Of a DNA stretch of 56,933 nt, positions 17,168 to 26,816 are shown piece after piece. The DNA lies in contig CAMOGT010000006.1 in assembly GCA_946614295.1 (NCBI GenBank), forward strand, positions 1 through 56,933. Reading direction: 5' to 3'. Both the position numbers and the translations under genes were made by a program. Within the stretch, counting starts at the first letter, position 1, and each line of letters starts with the position of its first letter. Below the pieces are notes generated by a model that did not search any database, was not told the DNA's origin, and saw only the letters and a program-made list of their open reading frames with translations. This DNA is from an uncultured Bacteroidales bacterium (lineage in GTDB: Bacteria > Bacteroidota > Bacteroidia > Bacteroidales > Paludibacteraceae).

Positions 17168-17194
17168 AACCAGTTTTTCCAGTTTAACCAGTTT
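17168..17194. repeat. AACCAGTTT nonamer array between bamA and skp
   Basis: Three 9-bp units and a degenerate fourth in the 69-nt bamA-skp spacer. The reverse complement (CTGGTTnnn) is the unit of the array at 45311-45346. Confidence 0.88.
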
Positions 17195-17204
17195 ATCCGG
17201 GATT

Positions 17205-19814
17205 TTATAACTCTTGTCCGAGAACGAAATGGAACTGGCTGCCGCTATATTGTCTGGAGCCGTTGATCTCATCGAATCCCCATCCCCAGTCTATACCAAG
17301 GAGACCGAACATCGGCAGGAAGATTCGTACGCCGACACCGGCAGAACGCTTGAGGTCAAATGGGTTATAGTCCCTGATATCCGAGAAACAGTTTCCTGCC
17401 TCCAGGAAAACATGCGCCCAAATCGTAGCATTCTGCTCCAGCGAAATCGGGTAACGAAGTTCCATAGTGAACTTATTATAGAGGTAACCCATATTACGAC
17501 CGGATGAAACGTCATAAGGTGTTAATGAACCCGACGAGTAACCACGCATTGCCACATACTCGGTCGAATAACTCGTATAACTCGACATACCGTCACCGCC
17601 CATATAGAACGACTCAAATGGTGATTTGGCATACTGGTTGTAATGCCCCAGATAGCCAAACTCAGCACGCGTCATGAGGACTAATTTACTATCCCTCGTT
17701 AGCGGCGTGAACACCTTTCCCGAGAACTTCCACTTGTGATACTCGATCAGGTTGTATTTCTCCGAGTTCGTCATCCGCGAATAGTCCTTTCCGCTGAATA
17801 GCGACCAAGGCGGGGTAAACTTGACACCGAGCGTGAACTGGCTTCCACGGCGGGTGTAAATCGGGTTGTCTATTGACGAGCGGCTCAACTGCAGATTGAT
17901 TGCCAGGTTATGGCTCGTTCCATTAGCGATCAACAGGTACGGCCAGTCTTTCATCATATACATCTGATAACTCAGTTCGCCATAGAACGTAAAATAGTCA
18001 TCCGGCCATCTCAACCTCTTTCCATAACCGATTGAGATACCCAGTGTACGGAGGTACTTGTCCTTATCCGCCTCCGACTCTGCCAGTTGCTGGTAGTAAT
18101 TACTGTTACCGGAGTAGTAATAGTAGTTCGAGTAGGTATTGTAAAGGTTCTGATAAGCACGCTGGTAACGGCTTGAATAACCTGTCTGGTTCGCAAAATA
18201 GATACTTGCGCTCAAGCTATTCGGACGCTTACCGCCAAGCCATGGTTCCAGGAAGGAAATGGAGGCTGAAGTATAGTATATACCATTCGTACGCGCATTG
18301 ATGGAGAAGGTTTGACCTTCACCTTGAGGTACGATGCGGTAGGCTTTCTTGTTAAAAAGGTTCTGAATAGCAAAGTTCGTAAACTTCAGACCTAACGATC
18401 CCACCAGACCCGTGGCTCCCCAACCGAGCGAGAACTCAATCTGGTCGGACGACTTGGTCTCTAATTTGTAAGTTATATCTACCGTTCCGTCCTCGGGGTT
18501 CGGCTGAATATCCGGCACCAGTTTCTCTTGGTCAAAATGCCCCATCTGCGCCAACTCACGGAGCGAACGCATGATGTCCGATTGCGAATAGAGTTGTCCC
18601 GGTTTGGTATATAACTCACGTCTCACTACGTGCTCGTACACGCGCGTGTTTCCTTCTATTCTTATCTCATTGATGGTAGCCGGCTTACCTTCGTACATGC
18701 GCATCTCGAAATCTATCGAGTCGTTCGCAACATTCACCTCCACGGGGTCAACATTGAAGAAGAGGTAACCGTTATCGGTATACAACTTACTCACCGCATC
18801 ATCATCATTAGTCAGGCGGTCATTGAGGGTCTTGAGATTATACACATCACCCGGTTTGACACCCAGCGTAGCATCCAGGAACTCATACGGATAAACCGTG
18901 TTACCCACCCATTTGACGGAGCGGATGTAGTATTTATCCCCCTCGCTGATGGTCATATAGACATCTACACGGTTGGGGTCTTCCGGGTTCGGTACTACCG
19001 AGTCTGCTACAATATACGCGTCCCGATAACCGTATTCATTATATTTCTCGATTACCGCTTGTTTGTCTTTCTCATACTCCTCGGTCACGAATTTCTTGGT
19101 GCGGAAAAGGTTCACGATATCGTTATCGTTGGTCTTTTTCATCGCCTTGTTGATCTGGCGGTCAGTCAGGGCGTGGTTGCCGGTGATATAAATCTTGCCG
19201 ACCTTGGTTTTCGCCTTCTTATCGACTCCAATCAACACCTTTACGTACCCGGGACGATCCTGATCGTCGCGTTGGATAACATGCACCACGGCGTTATGGA
19301 ACCCCTTCTCCGCCAGATATTTCTTGATCACTGTTTTGGCGTGGTCCTCAAGGTTAGGCGTCATCTGGGAACCCTGACGGATACCGGCTTTCACCTCTAC
19401 ATCCTCGCGCTCGCTTTTCTTAAGTCCCTCATACCGCACCTCGCTGATACGCGGACGCTGTTGCAAGTCGATGATCAGCCATATCTTCGTTCCCTCGATC
19501 TTCTTTGCCCTAATCTTGACATTTGAGAAGAGTCCCTGTTTCCAGAAACGTTTGATGGCTTTGGTTATCTGATCTCCCGGCACCTCAATCTTGTCCCCCA
19601 CAGCCAGGCCCGAGAAACCAATAAGCACAAAGTCCTCGTAGCTGTCCGCTCCTTGCACCTCGATACCCGCAATCTCGTAGGTCTTGCGCGTCAGTCCGTA
19701 CTCAATCTCCGGCACAGGTTCAGGAACGCTCAAACTATCGCTCTGAGCGTACATTCCAAGACTAAATACCAGGAAAAATGCTATTTTAATGTATCTGTTC
19801 ACTCGTTTTTCCAA
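17205..19814 (-). CDS. bamA: Outer membrane protein assembly factor BamA
   Basis: 869 aa. Signal peptide (to about 23), five POTRA domains (about 40-430; e.g. [57 protein letters not shown]), then a 16-strand barrel (about 440-869) with [12 protein letters not shown] near the Omp85 motif and [19 protein letters not shown] near the end. It inserts barrel proteins into the outer membrane. It overlaps uppS by 29 nt and is followed by two skp genes, its chaperone partners. The loop [25 protein letters not shown] (about 580-610) is a lineage insert. Confidence 0.95.
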   Translation of the reverse strand: MEKRVNRYIKIAFFLVFSLGMYAQSDSLSVPEPVPEIEYGLTRKTYEIAGIEVQGADSYEDFVLIGFSGLAVGDKIEVPGDQITKAIKRFWKQGLFSNVKIRAKKIEGTKIWLIIDLQQRPRISEVRYEGLKKSEREDVEVKAGIRQGSQMTPNLEDHAKTVIKKYLAEKGFHNAVVHVIQRDDQDRPGYVKVLIGVDKKAKTKVGKIYITGNHALTDRQINKAMKKTNDNDIVNLFRTKKFVTEEYEKDKQAVIEKYNEYGYRDAYIVADSVVPNPEDPNRVDVYMTISEGDKYYIRSVKWVGNTVYPYEFLDATLGVKPGDVYNLKTLNDRLTNDDDAVSKLYTDNGYLFFNVDPVEVNVANDSIDFEMRMYEGKPATINEIRIEGNTRVYEHVVRRELYTKPGQLYSQSDIMRSLRELAQMGHFDQEKLVPDIQPNPEDGTVDITYKLETKSSDQIEFSLGWGATGLVGSLGLKFTNFAIQNLFNKKAYRIVPQGEGQTFSINARTNGIYYTSASISFLEPWLGGKRPNSLSASIYFANQTGYSSRYQRAYQNLYNTYSNYYYYSGNSNYYQQLAESEADKDKYLRTLGISIGYGKRLRWPDDYFTFYGELSYQMYMMKDWPYLLIANGTSHNLAINLQLSRSSIDNPIYTRRGSQFTLGVKFTPPWSLFSGKDYSRMTNSEKYNLIEYHKWKFSGKVFTPLTRDSKLVLMTRAEFGYLGHYNQYAKSPFESFYMGGDGMSSYTSYSTEYVAMRGYSSGSLTPYDVSSGRNMGYLYNKFTMELRYPISLEQNATIWAHVFLEAGNCFSDIRDYNPFDLKRSAGVGVRIFLPMFGLLGIDWGWGFDEINGSRQYSGSQFHFVLGQEL

Positions 19815-20526
19815 ATCTTCTTTCCCGTTTTTGATAATCTACAATGGCCTTATAGAACTCCTCCTCGGTAAATTCCGGCCATAAACAGTCGGTAAAATAC
19901 AATTCACTGTACGCCAACTGCCATAAAAGGAAATTACTAATCCTATACTCCCCACTGGTGCGGATCAGGAGATCCGGGTCCGGCATCTCTCTCGTTGTCA
20001 TAAGCGAGGATACCACCTGCTCATTCACATCTTCCGCACGCATCTTGCCCTCCTGAGCTTGTTTGACAGCAGCACGAACCGCCTCGGTGATCTCCCACCG
20101 CGCAGAGTAACTGAGGGCAATTACCATCGTCAGCCCCGTGTTATGACTCGTCTCCTCGATACATCCCAGGAACTTCTGTTTCGTACTCTCCGGCAGACGC
20201 TCGATATCGCCTATGGTCTGCAGCCGCACGTTGTTATTCATCAGCGTCGGTGTCTCTTTCACTATTGTATCCACCAACAGCGTCATCAGCGCGTCCACTT
20301 CCTCTTTGGGCCGGTTCCAATTCTCCGTGGAGAACGTGTAGAGCGTAAGGTACTCAATCCCTAATTTAGTAGCAGCCACGGTGATATTATGCACAGTCTC
20401 AACACCTTGTTTATGACCGAACATACGCGCCAGCCCCTGTTTCTTGGCCCAGCGCCCGTTGCCGTCCATTATTATGGCTATGTGGCGCGGCAAACGCTCT
20501 TTGTCTATCTGTTCTTTATATTCCAT
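19786..20526 (-). CDS. uppS: Undecaprenyl diphosphate synthase
   Basis: 246 aa, full length. Builds the C55 lipid carrier for peptidoglycan and polysaccharide precursors. Family motifs: [17 protein letters not shown] (catalytic Asp about 21), [18 protein letters not shown], and [27 protein letters not shown]. It is placed between a DUF6089 gene and bamA, a conserved envelope order in Bacteroidetes. Confidence 0.96.
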   Translation of the reverse strand: MEYKEQIDKERLPRHIAIIMDGNGRWAKKQGLARMFGHKQGVETVHNITVAATKLGIEYLTLYTFSTENWNRPKEEVDALMTLLVDTIVKETPTLMNNNVRLQTIGDIERLPESTKQKFLGCIEETSHNTGLTMVIALSYSARWEITEAVRAAVKQAQEGKMRAEDVNEQVVSSLMTTREMPDPDLLIRTSGEYRISNFLLWQLAYSELYFTDCLWPEFTEEEFYKAIVDYQKRERRFGKTSEQIH

Positions 20527-20531
20527 TTTTT

Positions 20532-21254
20532 TTACCAGTTACATATTCTACACGGCTTCGGCGCCCTCGCAAACTCAAAGACGATACCCGCTGTGAGCAT
20601 TCCCGTTAAATCGCAGTTCATCCAGTTCCAACCATTCAAATGATGCTTGTCGTTCAGGGTGTCCTGAGCCTCCAGATTATCCGAGAAGTATATATTGTGT
20701 TGCCATGCAATATTCAATCCCACAAAGTCCGCGAACTTCCACTTGAATCCTATTCCTAACGGTATATACCCTGCGGCTGTTATTTTTTTTCCGCCATCCG
20801 GCGCTATGTCGTTATACATCCCCACACCGACTCCTAAAAAGATATAGGGTGTATAGGGCTTGATACGTTTGTCATTCTTATTATCTTCGCCGAACCGGAA
20901 GAAATTGAATTCGCCCATCACATCCACATTATACAACCTGTTCGACCACTTACTGTCCAATTTCTCACCACGGATTGTATATTGGTTACCCTCTATCCGT
21001 TGGCCGGAGAACTTAGCCTGTATTGCCCACCGTTTGGTGAACTTATACCGGAAATGTGCGCCATACGCCTCGCGCACGTTCATAAATATATGCGGTGTAG
21101 CATCCCCTACATAGTAACCGCAACCTCCCTGCAATCCGATTTCGCAGAGGTAAGGCTGACCTTGTGCAGACGCGGAGAACGGATGCAAAACGACAGATAG
21201 CAATCCCACCGTCATCATCACCACTATCCTATGTATTCCTCCACAGTTTTTCAT
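20532..21254 (-). CDS. Outer membrane beta-barrel protein, DUF6089-like
   Basis: 240 aa. Signal peptide (about 1-30, [13 protein letters not shown]), then alternating strands of an eight-strand barrel ([68 protein letters not shown]). Gene order radA-this-uppS-bamA is common in the phylum and points to an envelope function that is not known. The ATG overlaps the radA stop codon by 4 nt. Confidence 0.78.
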   Translation of the reverse strand: MKNCGGIHRIVVMMTVGLLSVVLHPFSASAQGQPYLCEIGLQGGCGYYVGDATPHIFMNVREAYGAHFRYKFTKRWAIQAKFSGQRIEGNQYTIRGEKLDSKWSNRLYNVDVMGEFNFFRFGEDNKNDKRIKPYTPYIFLGVGVGMYNDIAPDGGKKITAAGYIPLGIGFKWKFADFVGLNIAWQHNIYFSDNLEAQDTLNDKHHLNGWNWMNCDLTGMLTAGIVFEFARAPKPCRICNW

Positions 21255-22627
21255 TTCTCACTCTTCGCATTAATCAGTATTCTGAAAGCATCTGTCACGC
21301 GCTTAACGGGCACTACCTCTATCGTATACCGCTTCGTGTCCACTTTCTGCTCCGCAGGAATTAATATCCGTTTGAAACCCAGTTTCTGTGCCTCTGCAAC
21401 GCGTTGTTCAATCCGGTTCACAGGGCGAATTTCGCCCGCCAGTCCCACCTCGCCACAGAGACACGTGCCTGCGTCCAAAGCGATATCCATATTACTACTC
21501 AGTACCGCCGCCAGAACCGCGAGGTCGATTGCGGGATCCTGGACTCTCAGACCGCCGGCTATATTGAGGAATACATCCTTTTGCAGTAGTTTGAATCCGA
21601 TACGTTTCTCCAGCACCGCCAGCAGCATGTTCAGTCGTCTGCCGTCAAAGCCCGTGGACGAGCGTTGCGGTGTACCGTAAGCGGCAGACGAGACCAGCGC
21701 TTGTACCTCGATCAGGAAAGGTCTTATCCCTTCCACCGCCGCAGCGATGGAGATTCCGGAGAGGCCCTCACGAGAGGTGGAGAGCAGGAGTTCCGACGGG
21801 TTCGTCACCTCCCGTAAGCCGTCCCCGCGCATCTCGTAGATGCCCAGCTCCGAGGTCGAACCAAAACGGTTCTTCTGCGCCCGCAGAATGCGGTACATAT
21901 TATGCTGGTCACCCTCGAACTGCAGCACGGTATCGACTATATGCTCCAGCACTTTCGGACCCGCGAGCGAGCCCTCTTTGTTAATATGCCCGATGATGAT
22001 GAACGGGATATTACGGGTCTTGGCAAACTCCATGATCCGGGCTGCGCACTCGCGAACCTGACTCAGCGAACCGATGGTGGCTTCCACTGCCTCGGTGCCG
22101 ATAGTCTGTATGGAGTCGATTACCACAATCTCCGGTTCTATCTCTTTCACTTGCTCCAGGATCCGCTCCAGCGAGGTCTCGGACGATATATACAGATTCT
22201 CCGCATTACCGGCGATGCGATCTGCGCGCAGCTTGAGTTGGCGCACACTCTCCTCGCCCGAGGCGTAAAACGTCTTACGCTCGCCCTGCTGCATCAGCAC
22301 CTGCAGTGCCAGCGTCGATTTGCCGATACCGGGTTCGCCGCCTAACAGCACCAGACTCCCCGGCACTAATCCACCGCCCAATACACGGTTGAACTCACCA
22401 TTCCGCATATCCATCCGCATCTCCTCCGTCGCCACTACTTCTTGCAGCCTCTGCGGGCGAACGGACGTACCCGGACGGCGCAGAGAACGGGCGGAAGTGC
22501 CGCCGTTTCTTTCCACCACTTCCTCCTCGTACGTACCCCACTCTCCGCACACCGGACAGCGACCGAGCATCTGCGGAGCTTTGGCCCCGCAGGATGAACA
22601 GACATATTGGATGGTATTTTTTGCCAT
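21251..22627 (-). CDS. radA: DNA repair protein RadA (Sms)
   Basis: 458 aa. N-terminal zinc finger CxxC-x11-CxxC (CSSCGAKAPQMLGRCPVC, about 10-27), RecA-like core with Walker A GGEPGIGKSTL (about 96), the RadA-specific KNRFGSTSELGIYEM (about 250), and a C-terminal Lon-like domain. RadA drives branch migration of recombination intermediates. Confidence 0.96.
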   Translation of the reverse strand: MAKNTIQYVCSSCGAKAPQMLGRCPVCGEWGTYEEEVVERNGGTSARSLRRPGTSVRPQRLQEVVATEEMRMDMRNGEFNRVLGGGLVPGSLVLLGGEPGIGKSTLALQVLMQQGERKTFYASGEESVRQLKLRADRIAGNAENLYISSETSLERILEQVKEIEPEIVVIDSIQTIGTEAVEATIGSLSQVRECAARIMEFAKTRNIPFIIIGHINKEGSLAGPKVLEHIVDTVLQFEGDQHNMYRILRAQKNRFGSTSELGIYEMRGDGLREVTNPSELLLSTSREGLSGISIAAAVEGIRPFLIEVQALVSSAAYGTPQRSSTGFDGRRLNMLLAVLEKRIGFKLLQKDVFLNIAGGLRVQDPAIDLAVLAAVLSSNMDIALDAGTCLCGEVGLAGEIRPVNRIEQRVAEAQKLGFKRILIPAEQKVDTKRYTIEVVPVKRVTDAFRILINAKSEK

Positions 22628-22654
22628 GTTTGGTCATCGTGCATCCATGCACGA

Positions 22655-23464
22655 CTAAATCTCTATTACATTATTCTCCTCCGCCAGGATCGTGTTCTCA
22701 AAAATCGGCTTTGCTTCGTCGAGGAACAAGCTATGATCTTCAACCCTCGCCGAGTAATGTCCCAATATCAACTTACCCGCACCTGCTTTTTGGGCTATCG
22801 TAGCGGCATCGGCGGCTGTCGAGTGCTTCACCTCCTTGCTCCGCGCCTCCATCGATTGCAGGAACGTGGACTCATGATACAGCGTCTCTACGCCCTCAAT
22901 AATGGGCAGGATCTTTTCGCTGTACTGCGTATCGGAACAATAGGCATAGCGCTTACGCGTCTCGTAGGTGAACGTACCGTCCTCGTGCTTCACGCGGTGC
23001 CGCTCTTTGAAAAGAAACCCGCAGGTCGGCACGCCATGTTTCAACGGCACAGTCTCTACACTCACCGTCCTGTCTTCAAATATCACCTCATGCTTGCGCG
23101 GGTTGATGGGATGGAAAATAATCTCATACTGCCGGTCATTCGCATGATACTCCAACAGCGGCGTCAGTAGTTTCTCCAGATCCGAATGAGCGTATATATG
23201 CATCGGCTGGGTGCGCTTGAGCATGCCCAGCGTCGTTAGCAGACCGATCAGACCGAAACAATGGTCTCCGTGCAGGTGCGAGATGAAGATGTTATACAGC
23301 CGCCCCGTGCGGATACCCAACTTCTGCATCGTGATAACAGCACCCTCTCCGCAATCCACCAGAAACGACTTATCCCCCATCTCCACCAACTGTGCTGAAG
23401 GTGAAGTGGTCTTTGTCGGTTTGGCGCTCCCGCAGCCTAATATGGTTACCTTTGCTTCGCTCAT
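22655..23464 (-). CDS. rnz: Ribonuclease Z, short form
   Basis: 269 aa, about 35 shorter than the usual bacterial RNase Z. Metallo-beta-lactamase motif HLHGDH (about 64-69), GCGSAKPT at the N-terminus, AYCSDTQYSEKI, ESTF, and ILGHYSARV. The enzyme trims tRNA 3' trailers. This fits the local tRNAs: both tRNA-Ser genes lack an encoded CCA, so their 3' ends need endonucleolytic cleavage. Confidence 0.9.
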   Translation of the reverse strand: MSEAKVTILGCGSAKPTKTTSPSAQLVEMGDKSFLVDCGEGAVITMQKLGIRTGRLYNIFISHLHGDHCFGLIGLLTTLGMLKRTQPMHIYAHSDLEKLLTPLLEYHANDRQYEIIFHPINPRKHEVIFEDRTVSVETVPLKHGVPTCGFLFKERHRVKHEDGTFTYETRKRYAYCSDTQYSEKILPIIEGVETLYHESTFLQSMEARSKEVKHSTAADAATIAQKAGAGKLILGHYSARVEDHSLFLDEAKPIFENTILAEENNVIEI

Positions 23465-23478
23465 TGTTATCCCGGTCG

Positions 23479-25455
23479 TTATAATTGCCCTAGTTTCTCC
23501 AATATGCTGTCTCCCAAACGGGTCTTTTTCTCAATATGTTCGAGTACGGCTTTGACAAACGAGTTGGACTCAAACGAGCCGCGTACTTCCTCGAAATCCG
23601 CCTCCGCGGTCTTACGGTCTCCATCGGCACCGAAACCCGTCTGACTATTGAGGTCAAACTCCTTCCGTGCATCGTTGTAAACCATCTTATCAAGGCTCAC
23701 TACAGCCTCTTTCCACTCGGTTACGGTCCTTCTCACCTGCTCTACCGTCACTTTTTCCACACCGCATCCCCATACTCTCTCCAGATGTTCCAGTGCCCAA
23801 CTCCATTCATAGGAATAGTAGTTGGCGTGCATCTCTATCAGACGCTCCTGGATACTCTCCAGACTCAGTTTACCGCTCTCTATATCGTCCATCAGCACAC
23901 TCACTTCACTTCTCGGCGCAATCAGTCCGGCGAGATCCACCCATACGCCTTTTCCCTTCTCGCTGTCCGGTCTCAAAACTGCGCGCATCTCCGCCTCCGT
24001 GTGCCACTCGCTCTTCTCCAACCGGCTTATCAGGCTGTTCCCTAAGAACTTCCGGATACCGATTGTGTACAGTTCGCGACCGTGTTTGAGGGATGAGTTA
24101 CGGATCTTGCAGTTCTGATAACCGTACACCTCCGTGTTCTCGCCGCCTAACGCCACCAGTTCGTCCAGCACCTCGCGTCCCCGCCACATTTTCTGAACGG
24201 TGTAAGGACTCAGGAGGTTGAAATTGATCTGGTCCAACTTATGCGGGTCCTTGCGGTTGTCGCGTTTCGGCCATTTCTGCGCATCGCGGATGGTACCCAC
24301 GGTACGAAGGTTGGCACCGGGTACCAGATAACTCTCGCTGTTGTTCTCTATCAGATACGAGAACGGCAGGTCAGAGGTGTCTGCGTGGTGCGTATGACGC
24401 CCCATTACCAGAGAGAATGCACCTATCTTACTTGGCCAGAGCAGATAACTGTCGCTCGTTGTCTTCGATCCGCGTTCCGCTACACCTTGGTGGATAGGAC
24501 CTAACTTGTACATATGGTTACTCTGGTTACTACCCGATCCGGCGTTCATGAACGAGAACATACCGGCTATCAGCAGCGTGCTCTTATGATGCGTCACGGT
24601 GTACGGTCCCGCAAAAATAGCGCAGGCCTCGCCGTGCATCCCCTGGCAGTTGCTGAAGAAGAGGCTCTCTCCCGCCGAGTAATGTTTGTCAAAGATACAT
24701 CCCTGTCCGACAAAACACTTATCCACTAATGTGCTGTCACCAATCTCAACACCCGATGCGATAATGAAATCCGTGCACTTCACACCGCTCCCCAAACGAA
24801 CAGGAGCTGCCTCATTGGAGTTGATGGTACCGTTTTTAAGGCGGCTCACACCCGTTAACTCGGCATAGTCTCCGACCTTCACATTCTTAATGGAACCGCA
24901 GTTGAGAATCCGAACATTGTCGCCGATGAACCCCACCTCAGCCGCCTGCGTCTCCGCATACGCATCGATCATTCGCTCCAGTTGATGAATCATCTGTGGC
25001 CGATGGCGATACAGCGTCAGAATATACGCCAGACTGGCGCTCAGCTCATTGAAGATCGGAATCTCGCGCCCGCCCCCCTCGTTCATTACCGGCACGCGTA
25101 CACCGTTACCGAACATCGTACGCCCGTCCACAAGGATAGCGTTCACGTTCTCGATACAGGTGTTACGGCCGATACGGTAATTGGCGATGTAGTTATGGAT
25201 ATTATACAGATGTGCATCATCCCCCACCTCTACATTATGCAACGTTGCATTATAGATGCCCGAGTGAACCAGCAGTCCACCCGGCAGACTTATCTCGCGA
25301 CGGAAAGCGCCCAGTCGGTTACGCCCCGAGAAATGAGCGTTCTTCACATAGTGAGGATCAAACCCTTCAGCCACTTCCACGTCCGCCCACTCGTGAGCCG
25401 AGCAGCCTTGCGCCTCCAGCTGTGCAATCTCTTGTTGCGATAATTTGCGGTACAT
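23479..25455 (-). CDS. DUF4954-family protein with left-handed beta-helix
   Basis: 658 aa from the ATG at 25455 (MYRKLSQQEIAQLEAQGC); an upstream frame start at 25482 would translate the repeat array and is rejected. Residues about 60-330 hold irregular hexapeptide turns typical of left-handed beta-helix acyl- or sugar-nucleotide transferases (e.g. GDDAHLYNIHNYIANYRIG, VKVGDYAELTGVSRL, IASGVEIGDSTLV). The C-terminal half is helical. Matches the DUF4954 proteins of Bacteroidetes, of unknown substrate. It lies 14 nt before rnz. Confidence 0.8.
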   Translation of the reverse strand: MYRKLSQQEIAQLEAQGCSAHEWADVEVAEGFDPHYVKNAHFSGRNRLGAFRREISLPGGLLVHSGIYNATLHNVEVGDDAHLYNIHNYIANYRIGRNTCIENVNAILVDGRTMFGNGVRVPVMNEGGGREIPIFNELSASLAYILTLYRHRPQMIHQLERMIDAYAETQAAEVGFIGDNVRILNCGSIKNVKVGDYAELTGVSRLKNGTINSNEAAPVRLGSGVKCTDFIIASGVEIGDSTLVDKCFVGQGCIFDKHYSAGESLFFSNCQGMHGEACAIFAGPYTVTHHKSTLLIAGMFSFMNAGSGSNQSNHMYKLGPIHQGVAERGSKTTSDSYLLWPSKIGAFSLVMGRHTHHADTSDLPFSYLIENNSESYLVPGANLRTVGTIRDAQKWPKRDNRKDPHKLDQINFNLLSPYTVQKMWRGREVLDELVALGGENTEVYGYQNCKIRNSSLKHGRELYTIGIRKFLGNSLISRLEKSEWHTEAEMRAVLRPDSEKGKGVWVDLAGLIAPRSEVSVLMDDIESGKLSLESIQERLIEMHANYYSYEWSWALEHLERVWGCGVEKVTVEQVRRTVTEWKEAVVSLDKMVYNDARKEFDLNSQTGFGADGDRKTAEADFEEVRGSFESNSFVKAVLEHIEKKTRLGDSILEKLGQL

Positions 25456-25462
25456 AATCGGT

Positions 25463-25520
25463 CTTTGTTCTTTGAGCACCAAAGGTGCGGTCTTTTCTCT
25501 TTGAGCGGCTCTGCCGCGGT
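25463..25520. repeat. CTTT-heptamer array with two different mini-hairpin cores
   Basis: Heptamers CTTTGTT and CTTTGAG, core CACC-aaa-GGTG then CGGT, heptamers CTTTTCT and CTTTGAG, core CGGC-tct-GCCG then CGGT. Same frame of heptamers, two unrelated palindromes. It fills the dnaN-DUF4954 spacer. Confidence 0.93.
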
Positions 25521-25524
25521 CTAT

Positions 25525-26649
25525 TTAATCATTCAGCAACATCGGCATCAGCAGCATCAGCACATCCTCACCCTCGGCGTTTTCTGCCGGCAAGATAAGT
25601 CCTGCTCGGGCGGGATCAGCCAGTTTCAACTGTACATCAGCACTCGCGATGGAGCTCAGCAGATCAACCAGGAACGGGGCTTTGAAACCGATAGCCATCG
25701 GCGTTCCGTTGTAATCACAAGCTATCGTCTCTTCGGCACTCGTTGAGAAATCAATATCCTGAGCCGAGATTTTGATCTGGTTCTCGCTCAGCGCCAGACG
25801 CAGTTGCGCGGTTCCGTTGTTTGCGAACACAGCCACACGCTTGCAGGCGTTGATCATCGTCTGGCGGTCAACCGTCACCACATTCTGGTTGCCCTGCGGA
25901 ATAACGGCATTGTAGTTCGGGAAACGTCCCTCTATCTGACGGCACACAACGATTGTATTGCCAAACTCGAAACTTGCATTCTTGGCTCCAATCGTCACTT
26001 TCACTTCCTCATCTGCTTTTGCCAACAGGTTCTTCAGCAGTCCTGCCGGTTTCTTGGGCAGAATAAAACTTGCCGCAGCACCTGCGGTCACACTCATGTT
26101 TGTATAACGAACCAGACGGTGAGCGTCCGTCGCTACCATCGTCACTTTGTCCTCTGCAATATCGAAGAAAATACCGTTCATTACAGGACGCAACTCATCG
26201 TCTGCGGTACAGAAAATGGTCTTCTCAATCGCGCTCTGCAGCACATTAGCCGGCATGGTAATCGTCTTGGCATCCGCCTCGGCGGCTGGCATCTCCGGAT
26301 ATTCGTTTCCGTTCACGCCCACAAACGAATAGGTACCGTTCTGGCTCACCATGTTTACGGCAAAATTATTATCATCAATCGTGAAAGCCAGAGGCTGCTC
26401 GCTGAACTCCTTCAGGGTCTCCAGCAACAACTTGGCAGCAGAAGCCACTTTGCCGGTTCCCTCGGCACCTTCTACCTCCACACTTGTGCGGATCGTCGTC
26501 TCGCCGTCCGATGCGGTCAGTTTCAACTCATTACCCGCCAGGTCAAACAACACGTCATCCAATATCGGCAACGCATTCTTACTGTTAATAACGCGGCTTA
26601 CCGCCTGCAATTGAGAGAAGAGTTTTGAACTCGAAACATTGAATTTCAT
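25525..26649 (-). CDS. dnaN: DNA polymerase III beta subunit (sliding clamp)
   Basis: 374 aa, full length, three clamp domains. N-terminus MKFNVSSSKLFSQLQAVSRVINSKNALPILDD, and a C-terminal end with LILPAENAEGEDVLMLLMPMLLND, matching the conserved MPM(R/L)L tail. First gene of the long leftward run, with its own promoter at 26708-26738. No dnaA is near it; recF is on the far side of the window. Confidence 0.96.
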   Translation of the reverse strand: MKFNVSSSKLFSQLQAVSRVINSKNALPILDDVLFDLAGNELKLTASDGETTIRTSVEVEGAEGTGKVASAAKLLLETLKEFSEQPLAFTIDDNNFAVNMVSQNGTYSFVGVNGNEYPEMPAAEADAKTITMPANVLQSAIEKTIFCTADDELRPVMNGIFFDIAEDKVTMVATDAHRLVRYTNMSVTAGAAASFILPKKPAGLLKNLLAKADEEVKVTIGAKNASFEFGNTIVVCRQIEGRFPNYNAVIPQGNQNVVTVDRQTMINACKRVAVFANNGTAQLRLALSENQIKISAQDIDFSTSAEETIACDYNGTPMAIGFKAPFLVDLLSSIASADVQLKLADPARAGLILPAENAEGEDVLMLLMPMLLND

Positions 26650-26707
26650 ATACGTATATTTTTAGTTATTTTTCCTTGTTTTTATTAAATGTTTACATTT
26701 AAGCGTG

Positions 26708-26738
26708 CAAAATTACAACTTTTTTCTGACATATGCAA
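26708..26738 (-). promoter_or_regulatory. Promoter of dnaN
   Basis: Minus strand: TTGCATATGTCA, 11-bp spacer, TAATTTTG. About 58 nt from the dnaN ATG. The spacer sequence is identical to that of the promoter at 4313-4343. It is back to back with the murI promoter. Confidence 0.88.
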
Positions 26739-26776
26739 GAATTATGCCATTTTTTTGACAAAAAAGCCACTTTTAT

Positions 26777-26807
26777 TTGCATATTCTACTTTTTTATACT
26801 ACCTTTG
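26777..26807 (+). promoter_or_regulatory. Promoter of murI
   Basis: TTGCATATTCTA, 11-bp spacer, TACCTTTG (26800-26807). The murI ATG is only 9 nt beyond the -7 box, so the transcript should be leaderless or nearly so. Confidence 0.82.
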
Positions 26808-26816
26808 CAGCGGATT

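Noticed and set aside
22639..22652. GTGCAT-cc-ATGCAC hairpin between radA and rnz
   Set aside because: Short, without a U-tract, in a 27-nt gap of a tight operon; likely chance.
26739..26776. Search for a further promoter or small RNA between dnaN and murI
   Set aside because: Only the two back-to-back promoters are supported; the rest is A/T-rich without hairpins.
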